From assembly GCA_945889645.1 (NCBI GenBank), contig CAMDCA010000015.1:1-40024 (forward strand): a stretch of DNA of 40,024 nt, read 5' to 3'. Source of the DNA: Rhizobium sp. Q54 (GTDB taxonomy: Bacteria; Pseudomonadota; Alphaproteobacteria; UBA2966; CAIVPW01). Shown piece by piece: positions 15,712 to 24,397 of the stretch; the first letter of the stretch is position 1, and each line of letters begins with the position of its first letter. The notes beneath the pieces were generated by a model. It was not told the DNA's origin and did not search any database. It saw only the letters and a list, made by a program, of their open reading frames with translations. A program made the translations under genes and the position numbers.

Positions 15712-16974
15712 ATGACTCGTTTCGTCACCGCCGCGGCCGCAGCCTTGCTGCTGGCACTGGGTGCCGCTGGTGCCTGGGGCCAGGCGGCGGCGCCCGCGGC
15801 TCCGGCCGCTCCGGCTCCAGCTGCGGCGCCGACAACGCTATTCAAGATCGGCTACCTCGATATCGAGGATGATCCGCGTTACGAGCGCGAATTCGTCTAT
15901 CAGATGACGCTGGCCGATCGCACGCGGGTGGGCATTCCGGCAGTGCCGCGCTACCGGCCGATGCCGGGCGCGGTGCTGGGCATCGACGAGTCGAACCAGA
16001 CCGGCCGCTTCAGCGGACAAACCTTCGAGATGGTCCGCCATTCCGGCATCGACGCGGCGGACCTCACCGCATGGGTTGAAAAGACGCGCGCCGAGCAGGG
16101 CGTGAACTTCTTCCTGATCGACGCCAGCACCGACGTCATCCGCGCCGTGTCGCAGAGCGTGCGCGGGCAGGACGTGTTCCTCATCAACGTCTCGAACGAA
16201 GACGACCGTCTGCGCGGGCCATTGTGCGCCGCCAACTTGGCGCACACCGCGCCAAGCTACAACATGATGACGGACGCCGTGACGCAGTACCTGGTGTTCC
16301 AGGGATGGGTGAACATCCTGCTGCTCACCGGCCCGCTCGAAGAAGACAAAAAGGTCGCCGACGCACTGAAGCGTTCAATTCGCCGCAACGGCGCGCGGCT
16401 GGTGGAGGAGCGCAACTTCATCGCCTCCAACGATCCGCGCCAGCGCGAACAGAACAACACGCGCCTGCTGACCGGTGGCAACCGTGACTACGACGTCGTA
16501 TTCATCGCCGACACCGACGGCGAGTTCGCGCGCACGTTCCCCTACCAGACGGTGCGCGCCCGCCCCGTCGTCGGCGCCGCCGGCCTGACGCCGGAAGCGT
16601 GGCACTGGACCTGGGAGCGCCAAGGCGCGCCGCAGCTGTCCAGCCGGTTCCATGTTGCCAACAGCCGTTTCATGTACGGGCCCGATTGGTCGGCATGGGC
16701 GGCGGTGCGCGCGCTGACGCTGGCCCAGACGCGGGTGAAGTCCCTCGACTACCGCCAAATCCGGGAATACGTGCTCAGCGACCAGCTGCGCTTCGACGGA
16801 TACATGGGCAGCCGGCTCGATTTCCGCTCGTGGGACCACCAGTTGCGCATGAACGTGTTTCTGACCATGCCCAATGCGGTGATTGCGCGGGCGCCGTTGG
16901 AGAAGTTCGAGCACGCGACCAACGACCTCGATACACTCGGCGTCGATCGCCCCGAGACCACCTGCAGGTTCTAG
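15712..16974 (+). CDS. PQQ-catabolism-associated ABC substrate-binding protein (PedB-like)
   Basis: A 420-residue protein. The signal peptide (1-24) is followed by an Ala/Pro-rich linker (about 25-42), then a periplasmic binding domain beginning FKIGYLDIEDDPRYE. The remainder has alternating alpha/beta segments with FFLIDASTDVIRAVS, VFLINVSNEDDRLRG and DYDVVFIADTDGEF. It matches the binding protein found with PQQ-dependent dehydrogenases (TIGR03863 by recall). GCAGGAGGAG before the ATG is a strong ribosome site. It lies between the propeller and the ABC-2 permease in one operon. In Pseudomonas putida the equivalent system is linked to lanthanide-dependent growth; the ligand here is not shown. 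Confidence 0.83.
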   Translation: MTRFVTAAAAALLLALGAAGAWGQAAAPAAPAAPAPAAAPTTLFKIGYLDIEDDPRYEREFVYQMTLADRTRVGIPAVPRYRPMPGAVLGIDESNQTGRFSGQTFEMVRHSGIDAADLTAWVEKTRAEQGVNFFLIDASTDVIRAVSQSVRGQDVFLINVSNEDDRLRGPLCAANLAHTAPSYNMMTDAVTQYLVFQGWVNILLLTGPLEEDKKVADALKRSIRRNGARLVEERNFIASNDPRQREQNNTRLLTGGNRDYDVVFIADTDGEFARTFPYQTVRARPVVGAAGLTPEAWHWTWERQGAPQLSSRFHVANSRFMYGPDWSAWAAVRALTLAQTRVKSLDYRQIREYVLSDQLRFDGYMGSRLDFRSWDHQLRMNVFLTMPNAVIARAPLEKFEHATNDLDTLGVDRPETTCRF

Positions 16975-16982
16975 AGAATCCG

Positions 16983-17870
16983 ATGACGGCCCAGGCGACG
17001 ACCGACGTCCTGCCGACTGCGCGCCCGGCGCAGAAGTCCTCGACCGCGGTGCACTGGCTACTGGCGCTGAAAGCCATCAGCCAGCGCGAGGTCGGCAAGT
17101 TCATTCGTCAGCGCGGCCGCTGGGCGTCGGCGCTGGTGCGTCCGGTGTTGTGGTTGATCGTGTTCGCCGCCGGTATCGGGAGCCTGCTCGGCATTTCGAT
17201 CACGCCGCCGTACCAGACCTATGTGACGTATCAGGAGTACATCATGCCGGGCTTGCTCGGCATCGTGCTGCTGTTCTACGGCATGCAGTCGTCGCTCTCG
17301 ATGGTCTACGACCGTGAGATGGGCATGATGCGGCTACTGCTAACGGCGCCGCTGCCGCGTTGGTCGCTGCTGCTATTCAAGCTGCTGGGCGCGACGTTCC
17401 TGTCGGTGCTGCAGGCCTACATTTTCCTGCTCATCACCTACGGGTTCACCTTCATCTTTCCGCGCCTGACGGCGGCCCTGCCGTGGTCGGGATGGTTCTA
17501 TGTGCTGGGGCCGCTGTTCCTCGGCGGCATGATGCTCTCCGCGGTCGGCCTGCTGTTGTCGGTCTACATTCGCCAGCTGGAGAACTTCGCCGGCGCGATG
17601 AACTTCGTGATCTTTCCGATGTTCTTCATCTCGCCCGCGCTCTACCCGCTGTGGAAGCTGCGCGAGGTCGGCGCCGACGTCGTGTTCTGGGGTTCGCAGA
17701 TCAACCCGTTCACCCACGTCACCGAATTGATCCGCTATGCGATCTACGGCCAGTTCAACGCCGTCTCGTTCGCGGTGGTGATCGGCGTGACCTTGGCGTG
17801 CTTCGTGCTCGCGGCGGTCGGCTACGACCCGCAGCGCGGCATGATCCAGCGCATCGGCCGTTCTAACTAG
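16983..17870 (+). CDS. ABC-2 type permease, alcohol-cluster (PedC-like) type
   Basis: A 295-residue inner-membrane protein with six hydrophobic segments in the ABC-2 pattern. An N-terminal amphipathic helix (REVGKFIRQRGRW) precedes the first segment. GMQSSLSMVYDREMGMMRLLLTAPLPRW is the coupling region and FPMFFISPALYPLW lies late in the domain, as in DrrB/NodJ-like permeases. It is the typical permease of the PQQ-catabolism ABC set (TIGR03861, PedC, by recall). No ATPase gene is adjacent; the one at 9330 is the natural partner. It follows the binding-protein gene by eight bases. A transporter with a binding protein and an ABC-2 permease is unusual, and the direction of transport is unresolved. 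Confidence 0.87.
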   Translation: MTAQATTDVLPTARPAQKSSTAVHWLLALKAISQREVGKFIRQRGRWASALVRPVLWLIVFAAGIGSLLGISITPPYQTYVTYQEYIMPGLLGIVLLFYGMQSSLSMVYDREMGMMRLLLTAPLPRWSLLLFKLLGATFLSVLQAYIFLLITYGFTFIFPRLTAALPWSGWFYVLGPLFLGGMMLSAVGLLLSVYIRQLENFAGAMNFVIFPMFFISPALYPLWKLREVGADVVFWGSQINPFTHVTELIRYAIYGQFNAVSFAVVIGVTLACFVLAAVGYDPQRGMIQRIGRSN

Positions 17871-17988
17871 CGGAAAAACCTATATATTGTTGTGCAGGCC
17901 GGCGTTGCCGGCGGCCGTCCCACGTTGCCGCGAGTGTGGTACAAGATTGCGGCGCGGACAGGTAGGGACCGCGCCGGGGAGGGGTCTT

Positions 17989-19014
17989 ATGGGTACCAAT
18001 GTCAGGCGCAGTAGCGCGGGCACGCCGAGCCGGCGCCGCGTACTGGAAATCTTTGGCGCCGCCGCGGGGCTTGCGGTCGCGGGCGGGCTGCCGGGCCGGG
18101 CGCATGCCGATGCGCAACTGTTCACATGGGAAGGCACGGCGCTGGGCGCCGAGTCGACCATCACGCTGGCGCACACCTCGCGCGAAGCCGCCGACCGCAT
18201 CATTGCCATGGCCGTCGCAGAAGTGCGCCGCCTTGAGGCGATCTTCAGCCTCCAGCGCGCCGACAGCGAGCTCAGCCGTCTCAACCGGGCCGGCCGACTG
18301 ACGCGTCCGTCCGCCGACATGATCTACCTCCTGACCGAGGCCAAGCGCTTCGGCGAGATGAGCGACGGCGCGTTCGACGTCACCGTGCAACCGCTGTGGA
18401 CGCTCTATTCGGACCACTTCAAGCGCAACCCGGGCGACGAGGCCGGTCCCGCCGCGGCCGACGTCAAGGCGGCCTTGGCGCTGGTCGACTACCGCCGCAT
18501 CGACGTCAACCCGCTGTTCGCGACTCTTGATCGCAAGGGCATGGGCGTGACCCTCGATGGCATCGCCCAGGGCTACATCACCGACAAGGCGTCGGACCTG
18601 CTGCGCGAGGCCGGCATCACCAACGTGCTGGTCAACCTCGGCGAGGCGCGGGCGCTCGGCCAGCACCCCGAGGGCCGGCCGTGGGTCATTGGCCTCAAGG
18701 ATCCGAAGAATCAGAAGCGCATCGAGCGCAATATCGACCTCGCCAACAACTCGGTGGCGACGTCGGGCGGCTACGGCACGGTGTTCGACAAGGAAGGCCT
18801 CTTCCACCACCTGTTCGACCCGCGCACCGGCCGCAGCGCCACGCATCACATCGGCGTCTCGATCGTCACGCCGCGGGCGACCCATGCCGACGCGCTGTCG
18901 ACCTCGGTCTACGTGTCGCCGGCCAGCGAGACCGACCGCATCCTGCGCCGTCACGGCAACGCTGTCGCCTACGTGACCTATCCGGACGGCAGCCACCGCA
19001 CCTTTGGCGCCTGA
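17989..19014 (+). CDS. apbE: FAD:protein FMN transferase (ApbE family), Tat-exported
   Basis: A 341-residue enzyme that splits FAD and attaches FMN covalently to threonine in target proteins in the periplasm. The twin-arginine leader SRRRVLEIFGAAAG at 14-27 indicates Tat export. Family marks are LDGIAQGY at 189-196, VNLGEARALG at 216-224, ATSGGYGT at 257-264, FDPRTG at 276-281 and the metal-binding THADALST at 298-305. GGGAGGGG lies before the ATG at 17989. The only visible flavinylation target in the window is the NosR-like protein (KGATTS). In denitrifiers this partner is called NosX. It ends in a bidirectional terminator. Confidence 0.93.
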   Translation: MGTNVRRSSAGTPSRRRVLEIFGAAAGLAVAGGLPGRAHADAQLFTWEGTALGAESTITLAHTSREAADRIIAMAVAEVRRLEAIFSLQRADSELSRLNRAGRLTRPSADMIYLLTEAKRFGEMSDGAFDVTVQPLWTLYSDHFKRNPGDEAGPAAADVKAALALVDYRRIDVNPLFATLDRKGMGVTLDGIAQGYITDKASDLLREAGITNVLVNLGEARALGQHPEGRPWVIGLKDPKNQKRIERNIDLANNSVATSGGYGTVFDKEGLFHHLFDPRTGRSATHHIGVSIVTPRATHADALSTSVYVSPASETDRILRRHGNAVAYVTYPDGSHRTFGA

Positions 19015-19035
19015 TCGGCGCTTTCGCCAAGAACA

Positions 19036-19067
19036 AAAAAGGGCCGCCCCTCGGGGCGGCCCTTTTT
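19036..19067. terminator. Bidirectional Rho-independent terminator
   Basis: AAAAAGGGCCGCCCC (19036-19050) and GGGGCGGCCCTTTTT (19053-19067) form a 15-bp perfect stem with a two-base loop, with A and T runs on both sides. It ends the plus-strand apbE transcript and the converging minus-strand gene at 19084. Confidence 0.95.
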
Positions 19068-19083
19068 GTTTGGTCTCTGCCGT

Positions 19084-19689
19084 CTAGCGGCGGGCGAGCG
19101 GCTTGGGATCGAAGTTCATGCCGACCACGGCGCCGTTGCCGTCGAGGGTGAAGCGCGCGACGGTCTCTTCGATCTGGTCGTGCATCTCCAGCGTCGCGTA
19201 ATAGACCAGCGTCACGACCGGGTTCAGCTTCTCGACCTTCACCGAAACCGGCACGCGGTCGATCAGGTTGGTGGCCAGGTACTGGTGCACGTTGACCGTG
19301 TATTCGCCCTGCATATAGCCACGCATCGACACGGTTTCCTGGTTCAGCGGATTCTGAATCTTCACGCCGTCCACCGTGATGGTGTCGCGGAAATTACCGC
19401 GGTCGTCGCGGTCCAGGTGCATCAGGCCGGCCTCGCGGCCCTTGTACCAAACCATGCCGCCCTGCGGATCCTGGACGTACAGGTCTATGTCGTCCGGATG
19501 GTTGTCCGGCCACGTCACAGAGATGAGGAACTCAGCTTTGGGGTCGATCTTGGCGTCCTGTGCGACCGGATTGATCAGCATGAACGCGACCAGGAACATG
19601 AACGTGAAGCTCAACAGCGCGTTGAACAGCATGTCCTGGAACGGATAGAAGACCTCGCCCTCGTAGAAAAATCCGTCAGACGACCTCAT
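19084..19689 (-). CDS. Membrane-anchored periplasmic protein with ExbD/MotB-like anchor
   Basis: A 201-residue protein. One membrane segment at about 22-40 (NALLSFTFMFLVAFMLINP) follows a short cytoplasmic start, as in ExbD/TolR/MotB proteins. The periplasmic part contains WPDNHPDDIDLYVQDPQGGMVWY, which resembles the DUF2135/YfaP type beta domain, followed by a strand-rich end. No ExbB/MotA channel gene is adjacent, so the partner is missing or distant. The ribosome site AAGGAGGAG sits about ten bases before the ATG and inside a small hairpin. I cannot give a function. Similarity to ion-driven motor proteins rests on the anchor only. Confidence 0.7.
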   Translation of the reverse strand: MRSSDGFFYEGEVFYPFQDMLFNALLSFTFMFLVAFMLINPVAQDAKIDPKAEFLISVTWPDNHPDDIDLYVQDPQGGMVWYKGREAGLMHLDRDDRGNFRDTITVDGVKIQNPLNQETVSMRGYMQGEYTVNVHQYLATNLIDRVPVSVKVEKLNPVVTLVYYATLEMHDQIEETVARFTLDGNGAVVGMNFDPKPLARR

Positions 19690-19699
19690 GACCCGCGCG

Positions 19700-19714
19700 G
19701 CTCCTCCTTGGAGC
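19700..19714 (-). promoter_or_regulatory. Hairpin presenting the ribosome site of the 19084-19689 gene
   Basis: On the minus strand GCTCC-AAGGA-GGAGC is a perfect 5-bp hairpin whose loop and 3' arm are the Shine-Dalgarno sequence. It could tune translation. A similar arrangement precedes the peptide-binding protein at 27272. Chance is possible because the stem is short. Confidence 0.3.
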
Positions 19715-19820
19715 GGGGATCAAACAGGCAGCGAGGGCCGGATGCAAGGGCTTCGCGCAGGGTTGCGCCGTACGGCCCTCGGCCGCCCGCAATCCCTTGG
19801 AAATCGGCCAGATTCGGCGC

Positions 19821-21035
19821 CTAGACGCGGCAGCCGGACTGGGGTGCGATGACGCCCAGTTTCTCGACCACGCGCAATTGACCGGCTTCGGTGCGGGCGA
19901 TGTACATCTGCATGGCGACGTGGTGGTCGCCGGCGGCGATTTGGACGTTTCCGGTGGCGGTGGCCAAGGTCAAGCCAGCCATGCCGTTGACCGCCGCTTC
20001 GCGGCTGATCTCGCGTGATTTCTCCAGGCCACCCTTCAGCGCCATCAGGGCGTTGTAGTGCGAGAACACGTAGTGCGAGACGCCGGTGTTGGCACCATGC
20101 ATGGCGCGCACGCGGGCGACGAAGTCGCGCACGCCGGGCTCCGGGTCGCTGGCGACGAACGGCACGCCGGCGACCATGTTCTCGCCTTTGCCTTCGCCGA
20201 AGGCGCCCAGGTACGTCTCGCTGAAACCGAGGAACGCCACGGTGACCCGCTTCAGCAGGCCGAACTCTTCCGCCTGCTTGATGAAGGTGATGCCGGGTGC
20301 ACCGGGCAGGGCGAACAGGAGAATCTCGGCGCCCGAATCGGCGATCTTGCGGATGACAGGGACGAAGTCCTTCTCGTCGCCGGGGGTGTACTCCTCGGCG
20401 ACGACGGTGCCCTTGGCCGCAGCGATCATCGGCTTGGCGGCCTTGAACATGCTGCGCGGCCATACGTAGTTCTGGCCGAACATGTAGTAGCGGCTGCCCT
20501 TGTTGCTGGCCGTCAGCCACGGGATCAGCGGCGCGGTGTCCTGGTTCGGCACCGTGTTGAAGAAGAACAGGTAGCGGCCACATCCGCCGCCCTGGTCGGT
20601 GGCGCCCTCGTAGTTGGTGGCGTACAGCAGCGGCGTCTTCAGGCCTTCCATGATCGGGGCCATCGCTTCGCGCGACGACGACAGGATCTCGCCGGCGATG
20701 GCGATCGCATCGTCGCGTTGGATCAACTCGCGCGCGCGCTCGGCGGCGGTCTTGGGATCGGTCTTGCTGTCGCGATAGAGCATCTCGACGGGGCGGCCGA
20801 GAATGCCGCCGGCAGCGTTGATCTCGGCGCGCGCGAGTTCAAGGCCGAAGCGCGCCTGCTCGCCGAACAGCTCGAGACCGCCGGAGAACGGCAGCACGGC
20901 GCCGACCGGGATCGGCCGCGTCTGGGCGATGGCCGGAAAGCCAAACGGTGCGGCGGCCGCGACGATGCCGGCCGCACCGGCGCCAATGAGGAATTTCCGC
21001 CGGGTCGCCCGGAAAATGTTCAGAGAGCTTGCCAT
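19821..21035 (-). CDS. Urea/short-chain amide-type ABC substrate-binding protein
   Basis: A 404-residue periplasmic protein. ATRRKFLIGAGAAG at 10-23 is a Tat-like leader. The mature part begins PIPVGAVLPFSGGLELFGEQ and includes AEINAAGGILGRPVEMLYRDSKTDP, the LivK/UrtA/AmiC pattern (type 1 periplasmic fold). YYMFGQNYVWPRSM is close to the YFFGADYxWG region of urea and short-chain amide binders. It is divergent from a four-gene transporter operon with a 118-bp gap, so the two units probably share control. The substrate could be urea, an amide or another small polar compound; no urease or amidase gene is nearby. Confidence 0.85.
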   Translation of the reverse strand: MASSLNIFRATRRKFLIGAGAAGIVAAAAPFGFPAIAQTRPIPVGAVLPFSGGLELFGEQARFGLELARAEINAAGGILGRPVEMLYRDSKTDPKTAAERARELIQRDDAIAIAGEILSSSREAMAPIMEGLKTPLLYATNYEGATDQGGGCGRYLFFFNTVPNQDTAPLIPWLTASNKGSRYYMFGQNYVWPRSMFKAAKPMIAAAKGTVVAEEYTPGDEKDFVPVIRKIADSGAEILLFALPGAPGITFIKQAEEFGLLKRVTVAFLGFSETYLGAFGEGKGENMVAGVPFVASDPEPGVRDFVARVRAMHGANTGVSHYVFSHYNALMALKGGLEKSREISREAAVNGMAGLTLATATGNVQIAAGDHHVAMQMYIARTEAGQLRVVEKLGVIAPQSGCRV

Positions 21036-21153
21036 GGGTTTTCCTGGTCGTTGTCGGGGGTGTCCGGCGCTAGTCTCGGGGTTCCCCGGCGCTGCGGTGC
21101 CGCGAAATATAGCCTACCGAGCCAATCGGTCCAGCCGAGGCCACGCGACGTCC

Positions 21154-21858
21154 ATGGCGCTTCTCCAACTCACTGACGTGCGTCGATGGTTCGGCGGTGT
21201 GCGGGCCGTAGACGGCGTTGACCTGCGTTTGGAGCGGGGCGAGCTGCGCGCTTTGATCGGTCCCAACGGTTGCGGCAAATCGACGCTTTTCAACCTGATC
21301 AGCGGCACCCTGCGCCCGACGGCGGGGCACATCCTGTTTAACGACCGCGACATCACCGGCCTGCCGCCGCACCGCATCGCGCGGCTCGGCCTCAGGCGCA
21401 AGTTCCAGGTCGCCGCGGTGTTCGACGACCTGTCGGTTGACGACAACCTGCGGGTCGCCGCGCGCACCAAGCGTGCAGCGGTCAGCACCGACGCGCTGCT
21501 CGGGCGGCTTGGCCTGTCCGGGCGACGTTCGGTGCTCGCCGGCGTGCTGTCGCACGGCGAGCGCCAATGGCTGGAGATCGGCATGGTGCTGGCCGCGGCG
21601 CCACGACTCCTGCTGCTCGATGAACCGACCGCCGGCATGACGGTGCGCGAGACCGACGCCACCGTCGACCTGATCCGCGCCATTGCCTCCAGCGGCGACG
21701 TCGCGGTGTTGGTGATTGAACACGACGTCGGATTTCTTGAACGCCTTGACTGCGCGGTCACGGTGATGGCGAAGGGGCGCATCTTGCGGTCCGGCTCGCT
21801 CGCCAACGTGCGCGCCGATGAGCAGGTGCGCAGTCTCTACTTCGGCACTGCCGCCTGA
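21154..21858 (+). CDS. ABC ATP-binding protein, UrtD-like
   Basis: A 234-residue ATPase. Walker A GPNGCGKST, the variant signature LSHGERQWLEIGM and Walker B LLLLDEPTAGMT are the marks of UrtD rather than general LivG proteins. The switch His is in VIEHDV. The ATG at 21154 begins MALLQLTDVRRWFGG, a normal N-terminus; longer frames run into the divergent intergenic region. Its stop overlaps the next start (TGATG), so the two ATPases are translationally coupled. It is the first gene of the operon, whereas urt operons usually place the permeases first. Confidence 0.87.
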   Translation: MALLQLTDVRRWFGGVRAVDGVDLRLERGELRALIGPNGCGKSTLFNLISGTLRPTAGHILFNDRDITGLPPHRIARLGLRRKFQVAAVFDDLSVDDNLRVAARTKRAAVSTDALLGRLGLSGRRSVLAGVLSHGERQWLEIGMVLAAAPRLLLLDEPTAGMTVRETDATVDLIRAIASSGDVAVLVIEHDVGFLERLDCAVTVMAKGRILRSGSLANVRADEQVRSLYFGTAA

Positions 21859-22550
21859 TGCTCGAAATCCGTGATCTGCGCGCCGGCTACGGCCAGAGCA
21901 TGGTCCTCAACGGCGTCAACCTCGACATCGCGCACGGCACCGTCACAGCACTGCTCGGGCGCAACGGCATGGGCAAGACGACGCTGTGCCGCGTGCTGAT
22001 AGGCCTGCTGCCGATGACGTCCGGCACCATCACCCTCGACAACGACAGCATCAGCCACATGGCGCCGCACCGGCTGGCGCGCCGCGGCCTCGCCTACGTG
22101 CCGCAGGGACGCAGCATCTTCGCCCGCTTCACGGTGCAGGAGAATCTCGATCTCGGCCTCTCGGCACGCGGCGGGCGCATTCCGCCGCACATCTTCGAAT
22201 GGTTTCCGATGTTGGCGGAGCTGCGCGGCCGTCGCGCGGGCACGCTGTCGGGCGGCGAGCAGCAGATGCTGGCCCTGGCGCGGGCGCTCGTCGCCGAGCC
22301 CAGCCTGCTGATCCTCGATGAGCCGTCGGAAGGATTGCAGCCGTCACGCGTGACGGCGATCGGCGACGTGTTGCTGCGCATCGTCGCCGACAAGCGCGTC
22401 ACCGTCTTCCTGGTCGAGCAGAACCTCGCTCTGGTGCGCCGTGTCGCCGCCATCACCGCGTTTCTGGTCGACGGCGTGATCGCCGGCGGTGCGGCGGGAC
22501 GCGATCTATCGCCGCAATCCCCGCTCATCCAGCGCTACCTCGGGCTTTAG
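21858..22550 (+). CDS. ABC ATP-binding protein, UrtE/LivF-like
   Basis: A 230-residue ATPase that pairs with the UrtD-like one. Walker A GRNGMGKTT, LAYVPQGRSIFARFTVQENL (the LivF/UrtE Q-loop region), signature LSGGEQQML and Walker B LLILDEPSEGLQP are present, with FLVEQN in place of the usual switch His motif, as is normal for LivF/UrtE. Start overlaps the previous stop by one base. The permease gene begins two bases after its stop. All parts needed for ATP hydrolysis by a two-ATPase transporter are encoded here. Confidence 0.88.
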   Translation: MLEIRDLRAGYGQSMVLNGVNLDIAHGTVTALLGRNGMGKTTLCRVLIGLLPMTSGTITLDNDSISHMAPHRLARRGLAYVPQGRSIFARFTVQENLDLGLSARGGRIPPHIFEWFPMLAELRGRRAGTLSGGEQQMLALARALVAEPSLLILDEPSEGLQPSRVTAIGDVLLRIVADKRVTVFLVEQNLALVRRVAAITAFLVDGVIAGGAAGRDLSPQSPLIQRYLGL

Positions 22551-22552
22551 AG

Positions 22553-23410
22553 ATGGGCGCGTTCCTCACCTGGGCGCCGCTGCTGCTCGATGCACTGTCA
22601 TTCGTGCTGGTGCTTGCCCTCGTTGCCCTGGGCCTGGTGGTGATCTTCGGCCTGATGGGAGTCATCAACCTGGCGCACGGCGAGCTGTTCATGCTCGGCG
22701 CCTACACGGTCGTGCTGGCGGTGGGGTGGGGCGTCCCGTTCTGGCTTGCCGTCGTGCTGGCGCCGATCGCCGTCGGCGCGGTCGGTTGGCTGGTCGAGGT
22801 GCTGCTGATCCGCCGCCTCGCCGCGCGCCCGCTCGACACCATCTTGGCGACGTGGGGGCTGGCCATCGTCCTGCAGCAGGCGGCGGTCCTGGCGTTCGGT
22901 CCGGGCTCGCGCAGCGTGGCGCGGCCGACCGACGCAACGGTGACGTTCGCCGGGATTTCGTATCCGGCGTATCGCCTGGAGTTAATGGCCATCGCGGCGT
23001 TGGTGCTTGTTGCGACGATGGCCCTGTTCGCGCGTACCCGCGTCGGCCTGCGCGCCCGCGCCGCGATTGCCGATCCCGACATGGCGGCGGCGCTCGGGGT
23101 CAACGTACGCCGCGTCCGGGCACAGTCTTTCGTTCTCGGCGCGGCACTGGCCGGACTTGCCGGAGCGTTGGTGGCGCCCATCATCAGCGTCGATCCGCAC
23201 ATGGGATTCGGCTTCCTGGTGCCGGCGTTCCTGTCGATCCTGGCCGGTGGCGGCGTGTCGCTCGGCGGAGTCCTGGGCGGCGCGGCGATCATCGGCGGGG
23301 CCGACAGCCTGCTCGGTCACTGGATGTCGCCGGTGGTGTCCCAAATCGTCGTATTCCTGATCGCCATCGTCGCCATCCGCCTGCGCGCGGCACGCGCGGC
23401 GGGTTCCTAG
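22553..23410 (+). CDS. Branched-chain amino acid/urea-type ABC permease (LivH/UrtB-like)
   Basis: A 285-residue inner-membrane protein with about eight hydrophobic segments. GVINLAHGELFMLGAY near residue 40-55 is the LivH/UrtB hallmark. RTRVGLRARAAIADPDMAAALGVN is the ATPase-coupling loop, and the end LGGVLGGAAIIGGADSLL is family-typical. It begins two bases after the ATPase stop and ends one base before the next permease ATG region. It lacks the long N-terminal extension seen in some UrtB proteins. It transports whatever the divergent binding protein delivers. Confidence 0.88.
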   Translation: MGAFLTWAPLLLDALSFVLVLALVALGLVVIFGLMGVINLAHGELFMLGAYTVVLAVGWGVPFWLAVVLAPIAVGAVGWLVEVLLIRRLAARPLDTILATWGLAIVLQQAAVLAFGPGSRSVARPTDATVTFAGISYPAYRLELMAIAALVLVATMALFARTRVGLRARAAIADPDMAAALGVNVRRVRAQSFVLGAALAGLAGALVAPIISVDPHMGFGFLVPAFLSILAGGGVSLGGVLGGAAIIGGADSLLGHWMSPVVSQIVVFLIAIVAIRLRAARAAGS

Positions 23411-23411
23411 G

Positions 23412-24377
23412 ATGCGCGACGCACCCCTGCCCGTGGCGCTGGCGGTGTTCGCCGGACTGGGCCTCGTGCCGTTCGTGCTCGGCGACTACTGGACCGGCCA
23501 GCTTGCGCGCTACGTGCTGTTCGGTCTGTTCGCCATGTCGCTGGCGCTGGTATGGGGCCGCGCTGGCATCCTGTGCTTCGGGCAGGCGATGTTCTTCGGC
23601 ATCGGCGGCTACGCCATGGCGACCGTCACGCTCGGTACGTTTGCGGCGGTCCCGTTCACCGCGGCGTTGCCGGCGCTTGTGTTGGCCGTGGCCGTCGCGG
23701 CCGCAGCGGCGCTGCTGGTGGCGCTATTCCTGTTCTGGGGTGCCGGTATCGGCGGCGCCTACCTCGCCGCGGTGACGCTGGCGCTGGCGGCTATCCTCGA
23801 ACAGGCGGTGCGCGGCTGGTACGGGCTCGGCGCCGACAACGGGCTGTCGGGCGTGCCGCCTCTGCCGCTTGGCGACAATCCGTGGGATCCGCGACCGATC
23901 TACTTTGTGGTGCTCGCCGTCGCCGCGGCGGTCTACTTCGGCCTGCTCGCGCTGCTGGAGTCGCGGTTCGGAACGCTGCTGACGGCGCTAAGGACCAACC
24001 CCGAACGCCTCGCGCATCTCGGCTACTCGGTGGTGGCGCTGCGCGTTGCCGTCTTCACGCTGGGCGGCGCGATTGCTGGGCTCGCCGGCGCGCTGTTCGT
24101 GGCGACCGACGCATTCGCCTCGCCGAGCTTGATCGGCTTCGCGCTGTCGGCCGAGGTGTTGATCTGGGTCGCGCTCGGTGGCCGGTCGGTGCTGCTGGCG
24201 GCGTTCCTGGCGGCGATTCTCATTCGTGTTGCCGAGGCCTATCTGTCGGAAACGCTGGGGCCGTGGTGGCTGCTCACGCTCGGTACGTTGTTCATGGTCT
24301 CGGTCGCCGCCGTGCCGAACGGAGTGCTCGCGACTCCGTTACTGTGGCTGCAGGGGCGGCTCCGGCGCACCTCCTGA
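23412..24377 (+). CDS. Branched-chain amino acid/urea-type ABC permease (LivM/UrtC-like)
   Basis: A 321-residue inner-membrane protein, second permease of the same transporter, with about nine hydrophobic segments. ALVWGRAGILCFGQAMFFGIGGYA is the LivM/UrtC hallmark and LLTALRTNPERLAHLGYSV the coupling loop. DNGLSGVPPLPLGDNPWDPRP is the usual periplasmic insert. It is the last transporter gene of the operon; a TPR gene follows after 20 bp and may be co-transcribed. Confidence 0.88.
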   Translation: MRDAPLPVALAVFAGLGLVPFVLGDYWTGQLARYVLFGLFAMSLALVWGRAGILCFGQAMFFGIGGYAMATVTLGTFAAVPFTAALPALVLAVAVAAAAALLVALFLFWGAGIGGAYLAAVTLALAAILEQAVRGWYGLGADNGLSGVPPLPLGDNPWDPRPIYFVVLAVAAAVYFGLLALLESRFGTLLTALRTNPERLAHLGYSVVALRVAVFTLGGAIAGLAGALFVATDAFASPSLIGFALSAEVLIWVALGGRSVLLAAFLAAILIRVAEAYLSETLGPWWLLTLGTLFMVSVAAVPNGVLATPLLWLQGRLRRTS

Positions 24378-24397
24378 CGCCATGGTAGGCTCGGCTC

